Shown here one piece after another: positions 1 through 5,575 of a stretch of 6,546 nucleotides of DNA. Origin of the DNA: Gammaproteobacteria bacterium. Its GTDB lineage: Bacteria > Pseudomonadota > Gammaproteobacteria > SZUA-229. The stretch's first letter is position 1. Each line of letters begins with the position of its first letter. The position numbers and the translations under genes are program-made. The stretch covers positions 1 through 6,546 of the forward strand of contig JAESSQ010000181.1 of assembly GCA_016764035.1 (NCBI GenBank), read 5' to 3'. The notes under the pieces were generated by a model. The model did not search any database, had not been told where the DNA came from, and worked only from the letters and a program-made list of their open reading frames with translations.

Positions 1-775
1 ACAGGCAGATATACGAAAGTGTGTCGCTCAGCTACATCGCCAGGGCTTGTCAGGTAAGAGTCTGCAGCGTTGGCTTTCTTCGATAAGAAGTTTATTTACA
101 TTCCTGTGTCGATTTCAACGAGCCACACACAACCCGGCTATGGGTGTTCCAGCGCCTAAAGCGGCAAAACGACTACCTAAAACATTGAACATAGATGAGA
201 TTACACAGCTGCTAGACGGTAAAAATCTGTACAAAAATAATACAGGTAATAAAGTACAAAGCCCTGTGATACCTGTTAGAAACAGGGCGATGATGGAATT
301 GATGTATGCCTGCGGTCTGCGTTTATCCGAGTTAAGTGGTTTGAATATGCGTGACATCGACTGGCAGCAACAAACGCTAGTGGTAACGGGTAAAGGGCAA
401 AAGCAGCGGCGTATACCTTTTGGTGGCAAGGCAAAAACAGCGATTAACCACTGGCTAAAACACCGCGCGCTGTTAACCGATAAAAGTGAGCAAGCTTTAT
501 TCGTCAGTATTCGTGGCGGCCGATTAAGTAATAGCAGTATTCAAAAACAACTAAAAAAGATGGCTGTCGCACAAGGCCTAAATACCAATGTTTACCCGCA
601 TATGCTGCGCCATTCATTTGCTTCTCATCTATTAGAGTCATCAAAAGATTTGCGTGCTGTACAGGAGTTGCTGGGGCATGCAAATTTAAGCACGACGCAG
701 ATATATACACATTTAGATTTTCAGCACTTAGCGGGTGTCTATGACGATGCCCACCCACGCGCCAGAAAAAAATAA
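1..775 (+). CDS. xerC: Tyrosine recombinase XerC, 5'-truncated by the window edge
   Basis: Site-specific tyrosine recombinase that, with XerD, resolves chromosome dimers at dif near the division septum. The frame is open from base 2, with about 257 codons visible. Compared with the roughly 298-residue E. coli protein, about 40-50 N-terminal residues lie upstream. The TTG at 47 is an internal codon, because residues encoded before it (QADIRKCVAQLHRQG) already align with the N-terminal core-binding domain. The catalytic set is complete: Arg at 320-322 in ACGLRLSEL, Lys at 392-394 in TGKGQKQR, His at 599-601 and Arg at 608-610 in HMLRHSF, His at 677-679 in LLGHANLS, and the Tyr nucleophile at 704-706 in TQIYTH. 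The tail LDFQHLAGVYDDAHPRA is typical of XerC rather than XerD. Odd: the linker between the two domains (codons 218-277) is about 11 residues longer than I recall for E. coli. Family and subtype are very secure. Confidence 0.96.
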   Translation, partial: QADIRKCVAQLHRQGLSGKSLQRWLSSIRSLFTFLCRFQRATHNPAMGVPAPKAAKRLPKTLNIDEITQLLDGKNLYKNNTGNKVQSPVIPVRNRAMMELMYACGLRLSELSGLNMRDIDWQQQTLVVTGKGQKQRRIPFGGKAKTAINHWLKHRALLTDKSEQALFVSIRGGRLSNSSIQKQLKKMAVAQGLNTNVYPHMLRHSFASHLLESSKDLRAVQELLGHANLSTTQIYTHLDFQHLAGVYDDAHPRARKK

Positions 776-843
776 CACGAAAAAAACGTTGAACATTGTA
801 AGCTGGAGGATAGGTTTATAGATAAAAGTTTCACTGCTTATAT

Positions 844-849
844 TATAAT
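844..849 (+). promoter_or_regulatory. Candidate -10 box of a yaaA promoter
   Basis: A perfect TATAAT lies 50 bases before the yaaA ATG, inside the 124-bp xerC-yaaA gap. No good -35 hexamer sits at 16-18 bases upstream; at 17 bases the sequence is GATAAA. The promoter, if real, would therefore be weak or need an activator. AT-rich DNA throws up TATAAT by chance, so this is only a candidate. Confidence 0.35.
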
Positions 850-899
850 GGCGTATACATCCTTGCTCTACTATCACAAAGATAATCCTTCGAGAAAAA

Positions 900-1673
900 A
901 TGTTAATTACGCTATCGCCATCAAAAGGCCAGGACTTCGAATCTGTCAGTCTTTCAAAAAAACACAGCAAGCCCGCTGATTTATCAGATGCTGAATTACT
1001 GATAAAAGAACTACGAAAAATTAAAAGTAAAAAGCTACAGACAATGATGGCAGTAAGCGAAAAAATTGCCGACTTGAATGTGGCGCGATATCAAACCTTT
1101 AATACACCCTTTACCGTAAAAAATGCTAAACAGGCTATTTTTGCTTTTAAAGGTGATGTCTATGGTGGATTTGATCTAACTGCGTTTAAAGAAGATGATT
1201 TTGCCTATGCACAGGACCACCTAAGAATCCTCTCTGGTTTATACGGTTGCCTACGTCCTATGGATTTAATCCAGCCTTATAGGCTTGAGATGAAGACGCG
1301 ATTAAAAAACACCCGTGGCGATAACCTTTATCAGTTCTGGGGTGAGCAGATCACCCACAGTATAAATAAACAACTTAAAAAACAAAAAGTAGCCGTATTG
1401 GTAAATTTGGCATCGAATGAATATTTTAAATCGATAAAGCCGAAGCTGCTGGACGGTCGTTTGTTAAATATAAACTTTAAAGAGACGAAAGCAGGCAAAA
1501 CACGTATTGTCGCTATATTTGCTAAACGCGCACGTGGCTTGATGGCAGATTATATTATTCGTAATCGTATAGAAGAGCCCGAAGATATCAAGCAATTTGC
1601 AGTGGCAGGCTATACCTTTGACAAAAACTTATCGGATGATAGCCAATGGACATTTGAGCGTCCCCAGCCGTAG
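900..1673 (+). CDS. yaaA: Peroxide stress protein YaaA (DUF328/UPF0246 family)
   Basis: Full-length YaaA family protein of 257 residues, against about 258 in E. coli. In E. coli the gene belongs to the OxyR response and the protein limits free intracellular iron during hydrogen peroxide stress; a DNA-binding role has also been proposed. It is cytosolic, with no signal peptide or membrane segment visible. Family blocks in order are MLITLSPSK at the start, FKGDVY (residues 83-88), LSGLYGCLRPMDLIQPYRLEM (roughly 111-131, broken here only for reference), DNLYQFWG (141-148), NLASNEYFKSIKPK (169-182) and AKRARGLM (208-215). The ATG at 900 matches the family N-terminus exactly and follows a weak GAG-type ribosome site at 892-894. 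The neighbours are xerC and hslV, with gaps of 124 and 160 bp, so it is probably its own transcription unit. This neighbourhood differs from that of E. coli yaaA. The family assignment is firm; the stress role is carried over from E. coli. Confidence 0.95.
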   Translation: MLITLSPSKGQDFESVSLSKKHSKPADLSDAELLIKELRKIKSKKLQTMMAVSEKIADLNVARYQTFNTPFTVKNAKQAIFAFKGDVYGGFDLTAFKEDDFAYAQDHLRILSGLYGCLRPMDLIQPYRLEMKTRLKNTRGDNLYQFWGEQITHSINKQLKKQKVAVLVNLASNEYFKSIKPKLLDGRLLNINFKETKAGKTRIVAIFAKRARGLMADYIIRNRIEEPEDIKQFAVAGYTFDKNLSDDSQWTFERPQP

Positions 1674-1680
1674 CTATAAT
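1654..1680 (+). promoter_or_regulatory. Candidate sigma-70-type promoter for hslVU
   Basis: A perfect TATAAT (1675-1680) begins two bases after the yaaA stop codon, with TTGAGC (1654-1659, 4 of 6 consensus bases) upstream across a 15-base spacer, which is shorter than optimal. It would give an hslV leader of about 145 bases. A weaker alternative is TTGCAG (1690-1695) with TAAAAT (1716-1721), spaced 20 bases. E. coli hslVU uses the heat-shock sigma factor, but I found no clear sigma-32 pair (CTTGAAA / CCCCAT-like) in this gap. Confidence 0.3.
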
Positions 1681-1690
1681 TTTTAAATAT

Positions 1691-1733
1691 TGCAGTGATA
1701 TCTATCGCTTCTTCCTAAAATAACAGCACTGCA
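1691..1733 (+). repeat. Inverted repeat in the hslV leader
   Basis: TGCAGTG at 1691-1697 is the exact reverse complement of CACTGCA at 1727-1733, with 29 bases between. No T-run follows, so it does not look like a rho-independent terminator. It could be an RNA stem in the hslV leader, a bipartite protein site, or chance. Confidence 0.35.
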
Positions 1734-1785
1734 TCAGGTATGAGCGGCCTTCTCTATGGTGTAAAATTCCAGTTTTTATAGCAGG

Positions 1786-1801
1786 CGATTACTTCGATTA
1801 C
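1786..1801 (+). repeat. Short tandem direct repeat before hslV
   Basis: CGATTAC occurs twice (1786-1792 and 1795-1801) separated by TT, a 9-base period close to one helical turn. The pair is flanked by CAGG (1782-1785) and CCTG (1801-1804), which are mutually inverted. It lies 33-48 bases upstream of the hslV start. Such a layout could be an operator, but I do not recognise a specific regulator. Confidence 0.35.
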
Positions 1802-1820
1802 CTGTGTAGCCTTAATTCGC

Positions 1821-1826
1821 GGAGAA
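1821..1826 (+). promoter_or_regulatory. Ribosome binding site supporting the hslV GTG start
   Basis: GGAGAA stands 7 bases before the GTG at 1834. It is the best Shine-Dalgarno match in this part of the window. It supports translation from GTG, so that a six-residue propeptide precedes the catalytic threonine. Confidence 0.65.
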
Positions 1827-1833
1827 CGGCAAA

Positions 1834-2367
1834 GTGGAAGCATTTCACGGTACGACCATCTTAACGGTACGACGAGCAGGAAAAGTTGTTGTTGGTGGCG
1901 ATGGCCAGGTGACTTTAGGTAATACCATCATGAAAGGTAACGCCACAAAAGTTCGTAAAATTTATGGCGACAAAGTTATCGTAGGTTTCGCTGGCGCGAC
2001 AGCTGATGCGTTTACTTTACTCGATCGTTTTGAAGCCATGTTGGAACGCCATAGCGGGCAATTAAAGCGCGCCGCTGTAGAATTGGCGAAAGACTGGCGC
2101 ACCGACCGTGTGTTACGAAAACTTGAAGCCATGTTAATTGTGGCAGATAAAGAGTCGTCATTATTGGTTTCAGGTACTGGCGACGTTATCGAGGCATTTG
2201 ATGATTTGATTGCGATAGGTTCTGGTGGCGCATTTGCACAGTCAGCAGCGAGGGCATTGTTTGATAGTACCGAGCTTTCGGCGCGTGATATCGTCGAGAA
2301 AAGTCTGGCGATTGCCGGCGATATCTGTATCTACACCAATCAAACACGTACAATTGAAGAGCTTTAA
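1834..2367 (+). CDS. hslV: HslV, threonine peptidase subunit of the HslVU protease
   Basis: Proteolytic core of HslVU (ClpQY), a cytosolic ATP-dependent protease that degrades regulators and misfolded proteins; HslV forms a double hexameric ring related to the proteasome beta subunit. The product is 177 residues from a GTG start. It begins MEAFHG followed by TTILTVRR, so the N-terminal nucleophile is Thr7 (codon 1852-1854) after removal of a six-residue propeptide. In E. coli only Met is removed. Counting from that Thr, the other active-site residues are in place: Asp17 in GGDGQ, Lys33 in NATKV and Ser124 in IGSGG. The blocks AVELAKDWRTDR and AGDICIYTN are strongly conserved. The C-terminus stops at TRTIEEL, a few residues shorter than E. 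coli. hslU follows after 59 bp, presumably co-transcribed. Confidence 0.97.
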   Translation: MEAFHGTTILTVRRAGKVVVGGDGQVTLGNTIMKGNATKVRKIYGDKVIVGFAGATADAFTLLDRFEAMLERHSGQLKRAAVELAKDWRTDRVLRKLEAMLIVADKESSLLVSGTGDVIEAFDDLIAIGSGGAFAQSAARALFDSTELSARDIVEKSLAIAGDICIYTNQTRTIEEL

Positions 2368-2411
2368 CGGTTTCTAGCAGCATTTGCCTATGTTTTACAG
2401 TAATTTAAAAA

Positions 2412-2416
2412 GAAGG
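2412..2416 (+). promoter_or_regulatory. Ribosome binding site of hslU
   Basis: GAAGG lies 10 bases before the ATG at 2427. The distance is slightly long but workable. It supports independent initiation of hslU after the 59-bp hslV-hslU gap. Confidence 0.5.
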
Positions 2417-2426
2417 TTGGTTATCT

Positions 2427-3758
2427 ATGTCTGAAATGACACCACGGGAAATTGTTCAGGAATTGGACAAGCATATTATTGGTCAAAATGATGCTAAGCG
2501 TGCAGTCGCCATTGCACTGCGCAATCGTTGGCGTCGAATGCAGCTCGATGAAGTACTTCGCAATGAAGTTACACCAAAAAACATTTTGATGATCGGGCCT
2601 ACAGGTGTAGGTAAAACAGAGATCGCACGTCGTCTCGCGCATTTAGCGAACGCACCATTCGTAAAAGTTGAAGCCACTAAATTTACCGAAGTTGGCTATG
2701 TTGGACGCGAAGTTGACTCTATTATTCGCGATCTTGTTGATATATCAGTAAAGACAACGCGTGAGCAAGAAATGGCAAAAGTACGTCACCTGGCAGAACA
2801 GGCGGCGGAAGAGCGCATATTAGACGCATTACTGCCTCCTGCGAGAAATGAGTTCGGCGAGCCTGAAGAAAATAAGGATAATACAACGCGCAAAAAATTT
2901 AGAGAAAAATTGCGTAATGGCGAGCTAGATGACAAAGAGATTGAATTGGAAATGGCAGCGGCATCCGTCGGTGTAGAAATCATGGCGCCACCAGGCATGG
3001 AAGAAATGACATCTCAATTGCAAGGCATGTTTGCCAACATGGGCAATGATAAAAAGAAGGTGAATAAACTTCGTATTGAAAAAGCGCGCCAAGTTATTCT
3101 CGATGAAGAAGCAGCGAAGCTACTTAAAGACGATGAGATTAAAGCCAGGGCGGTAGAAAATGCAGAGCAGAATGGCATTGTTTTTATCGATGAAATAGAT
3201 AAAGTCGCCAAACGTGCAGACAGTGGTGGTGGCGCAGATGTTTCGCGTGAAGGTGTGCAACGTGACCTGCTACCGCTAGTCGAAGGCTGCACCGTTTCGA
3301 CCAAATATGGCATGGTCAAAACCGATCACATTTTATTTATAGCCTCGGGCGCATTTCATCTGACCAAACCCAGTGACCTTATACCAGAGCTACAAGGCCG
3401 GTTGCCGATACGTGTAGAATTATCGGCATTGAACGCTGAAGATTTTGAGCGAATATTAACGGAGCCAGATGCTGCGTTAACCATCCAGTACAAAGCTTTA
3501 ATGAATACCGAAGGTTTTAGCATCGACTTTACCGAGGACGGCGTAAAACAAATTGCAAAATCGGCCTTTGATGTTAACGAGAGCACAGAAAATATTGGTG
3601 CGCGACGTTTGCATACGATAATGGAGCGTCTGTTAGAAGAGATATCCTACTCAGCGCCAGACCGTTCGGGTGAATCGGTGGTTATCAATGCTGATTATGT
3701 CAATGAACGCTTGACTGAGCTGGTCGAGGATGAAGATTTAAACCGATATATTTTATAG
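2427..3758 (+). CDS. hslU: HslU, AAA+ unfoldase (ATPase) subunit of the HslVU protease
   Basis: Hexameric AAA+ unfoldase that binds, unfolds and threads substrates into HslV and allosterically activates it. The product is 443 residues, the same length as E. coli HslU, and begins with the identical MSEMTPREIV. Domains in order: N-terminal AAA+ segment with Walker A GPTGVGKT (57-64) and the substrate-gripping pore loop GYVG (90-93); the family-specific I domain, roughly residues 109-245, the most divergent part; Walker B IVFIDEID (251-258); VSREGVQRDLLPLVEG; the GRLPIR block with the arginine-finger region near Arg325; sensor-2 GARR (391-394); and the C-terminal tail DLNRYIL, which in this family docks into HslV and opens its active sites. 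No key residue is missing. The DUF971 gene follows after 37 bp, so the transcript probably continues. Confidence 0.98.
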   Translation: MSEMTPREIVQELDKHIIGQNDAKRAVAIALRNRWRRMQLDEVLRNEVTPKNILMIGPTGVGKTEIARRLAHLANAPFVKVEATKFTEVGYVGREVDSIIRDLVDISVKTTREQEMAKVRHLAEQAAEERILDALLPPARNEFGEPEENKDNTTRKKFREKLRNGELDDKEIELEMAAASVGVEIMAPPGMEEMTSQLQGMFANMGNDKKKVNKLRIEKARQVILDEEAAKLLKDDEIKARAVENAEQNGIVFIDEIDKVAKRADSGGGADVSREGVQRDLLPLVEGCTVSTKYGMVKTDHILFIASGAFHLTKPSDLIPELQGRLPIRVELSALNAEDFERILTEPDAALTIQYKALMNTEGFSIDFTEDGVKQIAKSAFDVNESTENIGARRLHTIMERLLEEISYSAPDRSGESVVINADYVNERLTELVEDEDLNRYIL

Positions 3759-3795
3759 TAAGACCGTTATTGTAATTAATGAGATCGAGATTGTT

Positions 3796-4170
3796 ATGTC
3801 GAAGACCAGTACTGTAAAACCCGTAAATATAAATTTACACCAGAAAAGTCGTGTATTAGAAGTTGAATATGAAGACGGCACCAAACACCAATTGCCCTGT
3901 GAGTACCTGCGCGTTTATTCACCGTCTGCAGAAGTGACGGGTCATGGCCCTGGGCAGGAAGTTTTGCAACTTAATAAAGAAGAGGTTGGCATAGAAGCGA
4001 TAGAGCCGATGGGTAACTATGCATTGAAATTCAGGTTTGATGACAAACACGATACCGGTTTATATACTTGGACATACTTGTATGAACTAGGTGCTAACTA
4101 TGAAGCAAACTGGCAGCATTATCTGGAAAGATTAAAAGCCGCCGGACACGAACGTAGAAAAATAGATTAG
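3796..4170 (+). CDS. DUF971 / gamma-butyrobetaine hydroxylase-like N-terminal domain protein
   Basis: Small single-domain protein of 124 residues, cytosolic by appearance. It matches the DUF971 family (GBBH-like N-terminal domain), a small beta-rich domain also found at the N-terminus of gamma-butyrobetaine hydroxylase and fused to Mrp/HCF101-type Fe-S scaffold ATPases. Visible family blocks are SRVLEVEYEDGTKHQLPCEYLRV (read as two parts, residues 18-27 and 28-40), YSPSAEV (41-47), HGPGQE (50-55), the central EAIEPMGNYALKF (67-79) and FDDKHDTGLYTWTYLYELG (81-99). Only one cysteine is present (Cys35), so the full zinc-binding set of animal hydroxylases is absent. There is no oxygenase domain, so it is not itself a hydroxylase. 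The start at 3796 has a weak GAG site at 3787-3789. It lies 37 bp after hslU and 19 bp before ubiE. The biochemical role is unknown; a link to Fe-S or metal handling is inference only. Confidence 0.9.
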   Translation: MSKTSTVKPVNINLHQKSRVLEVEYEDGTKHQLPCEYLRVYSPSAEVTGHGPGQEVLQLNKEEVGIEAIEPMGNYALKFRFDDKHDTGLYTWTYLYELGANYEANWQHYLERLKAAGHERRKID

Positions 4171-4189
4171 AGCTTTACGCTTCGAAAAA

Positions 4190-4936
4190 ATGACAAAAAA
4201 TAAAACACATTTTGGTTATAAAACGGTTGATGAGAATCAAAAAGAAAGTTTAGTTGGTGGCGTGTTTGACTCGGTCGCCAGTAAATATGACATCATGAAT
4301 GATGTCATGTCTTTTGGTGTTCACCGTATCTGGAAAAAAATAGCCATGCAGCACACGGGTCTTAAGCCAGGTGATAGCGCACTGGATGTTGCTGGTGGAA
4401 CCGGCGACCTGACCATGCAGATGTCACAACAGGTAGGGCCTGCAGGAAAAATTATAATCTCTGATATTAATGCGTCGATGCTCGAAGAAGGCCGCAAACG
4501 ACTGCTGGATAAAGGTTATGCCGGCAACATTGATTTTGTTGAAGCCAATGCTGAAGAGCTGCCTTTTGCAGACAATAGTTTTAATTGCGTAACCATTGCC
4601 TTTGGTCTGCGAAATGTCACACATCAGGATAAAGCGCTGCAGTCTATGTTTCGTGTGTTGAAACCGGGTGGACGCTTACTGATATTAGAGTTTTCAAAAC
4701 CCGTCGTGCCCGGGCTGGATAAGCTTTATGATTTTTATTCATTTAATATACTACCAAAGATGGGAAAATTAATTGCTAACGATGAAGAAAGTTATCGTTA
4801 TCTTGCTGAATCTATCCGCATGCATCCTGGTCAAGACACCTTAAAGCAGATGATGTCTGACGCTGGCTTTGAGCGATGCACGTACCATAATATGACCGGT
4901 GGCATTGTTGCCCTGCACAAAGGGTTTAAATTGTAA
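4190..4936 (+). CDS. ubiE: UbiE, ubiquinone/menaquinone biosynthesis C-methyltransferase
   Basis: S-adenosylmethionine-dependent C-methyltransferase. It methylates the 2-polyprenyl-6-methoxy-benzoquinol intermediate in ubiquinone synthesis and demethylmenaquinol where menaquinone is made. The product is 248 residues (E. coli about 251). Features in order: N-terminal THFGYKTV, the family signature VFDSVASKYDIMNDVMSFG (26-43) followed by HRIWK, SAM motif I LDVAGGTGD (65-73), motif II acidic residue in ISDINASML (90-98), NAEELPFAD (120-128), GLRNVTHQDKAL (139-150) and RVLKPGGRLLILEFSKP (155-171). The start at 4190 aligns with the E. coli N-terminus although there is no clear Shine-Dalgarno sequence in front of it, only an A-rich run. 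It lies 19 bp after the DUF971 gene, which suggests the same transcript. A perfect dyad lies within the signature codons at 4287-4308. ubiJ and ubiB follow, as in many gammaproteobacteria. Whether menaquinone is also made cannot be told from this window. Confidence 0.97.
   Translation: MTKNKTHFGYKTVDENQKESLVGGVFDSVASKYDIMNDVMSFGVHRIWKKIAMQHTGLKPGDSALDVAGGTGDLTMQMSQQVGPAGKIIISDINASMLEEGRKRLLDKGYAGNIDFVEANAEELPFADNSFNCVTIAFGLRNVTHQDKALQSMFRVLKPGGRLLILEFSKPVVPGLDKLYDFYSFNILPKMGKLIANDEESYRYLAESIRMHPGQDTLKQMMSDAGFERCTYHNMTGGIVALHKGFKL
4287..4308. repeat. Perfect 10-bp inverted repeat inside ubiE
   Basis: ATGACATCAT (4287-4296) and ATGATGTCAT (4299-4308) are exact reverse complements around a two-base centre (GA). 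They fall on the codons for the conserved YDIMNDVM signature, where the Asp-x-Met pattern occurs twice, so the symmetry is at least partly forced by the protein. A two-base centre fits a protein-bound dyad better than an RNA hairpin. Confidence 0.5.
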
Positions 4937-4970
4937 TCCATGTTTATGTTGGCCACGGTTCATTCTTGTT

Positions 4971-5558
4971 ATGCTAATACTTGAAGCGGCTATCAATCGT
5001 TACCTTGCGCTCGACCCTGAAATGCTGGATAAATTGGCGGCCTTCGACGGCAAAGTCATCAAGATAGAAATAAGCGGTATTAACAAGACCTGTTATCTGT
5101 GCCCAGATGCTTCGGGTATTCATCTCAGTGGTGAACATGAAGGCTCTGTCGATACGGTGTTGCGAGGATCACCGCTGTCATTATTTAAGATGGGCCTGGT
5201 GTCAAATACTGCTACCATGTTATTAAAAGGTGAAGTAGAAATAAGCGGCGATACGCGGTTAGGGCATAAGTTTAAAAATGCTTTATCGCAGATGGACATC
5301 GACTGGGCAGAACCATTATCAGAGCTTGTTGGTGATAGTCTGGCTTATCAGTTACATAATTCAGGTAAAAATGTAGCACAATGGAGCAAGCAAACACTTA
5401 CATCAGTATCCGGCAGTGTTAGTGAGTACTTACAAGAAGAAAGCCGAGACGTAGTAACAGAAACAGAGCTTACTATTTTTAATAATAAAGTTGATCAATT
5501 AAGGGATGATGTTGATCGATTACAGGCTAAGATTAATTCGCTGGCCAGTTCATTATAA
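4971..5558 (+). CDS. ubiJ: UbiJ, ubiquinone biosynthesis accessory factor (SCP2 domain)
   Basis: Accessory protein of aerobic ubiquinone synthesis. In E. coli UbiJ works with UbiK and belongs to the soluble Ubi complex, where its SCP2 sterol-carrier-like domain binds the lipid intermediates. From the ATG at 4971 the product is 195 residues (E. coli about 201). The SCP2-like domain covers roughly residues 1-110, with GKVIKIEISG (27-36), the LRGSPLSLFKM block (64-74) and the GEVEISGD strand (87-94). The tail (about 165-195, LTIFNNKVDQLRDDVDRLQ) has a coiled-coil heptad pattern, as in E. coli UbiJ. The frame is open to an ATG at 4899 inside ubiE, but the 24 extra residues are Cys-rich and unlike the family. 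Homology (LEAAINRYLALDP against IESLLNTFLYRSP) points to 4971 or a few codons upstream. No Shine-Dalgarno is visible. A CxxC pair (Cys41, Cys44) is unusual. It starts 34 bp after ubiE and ends 17 bp before ubiB. Confidence 0.9.
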   Translation: MLILEAAINRYLALDPEMLDKLAAFDGKVIKIEISGINKTCYLCPDASGIHLSGEHEGSVDTVLRGSPLSLFKMGLVSNTATMLLKGEVEISGDTRLGHKFKNALSQMDIDWAEPLSELVGDSLAYQLHNSGKNVAQWSKQTLTSVSGSVSEYLQEESRDVVTETELTIFNNKVDQLRDDVDRLQAKINSLASSL

Positions 5559-5575
5559 TAAAAAGAATAAAATAA

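Noticed and set aside
47..49. TTG as the start of xerC
   Set aside because: The frame stays open to the window edge and residues before it align with the XerC N-terminal domain, so the gene begins upstream of the window.
776..899. Terminator after xerC
   Set aside because: There are A-runs after the stop codon, but no GC-rich stem followed by a T-run on the + strand.
728..970. 80-codon minus-strand open frame spanning the xerC-yaaA gap
   Set aside because: It overlaps the xerC 3' end and the yaaA start, has no recognisable family or ribosome site, and is AT-rich with a Phe/Ile-rich composition typical of chance frames.
1674..1833. Sigma-32 heat-shock promoter for hslVU
   Set aside because: Expected from E. 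coli, but no CTTGAAA-like and CCCCAT-like pair at suitable spacing was found in the gap.
5065..5248. 13-bp direct repeat TAGAAATAAGCGG (5065-5077 and 5236-5248) in ubiJ
   Set aside because: Both copies are in frame and encode similar beta-strand segments ([IV]EISG) of the SCP2-like domain; similar protein sequence with the same codons is a sufficient explanation, and no transposition or duplication signature surrounds them.
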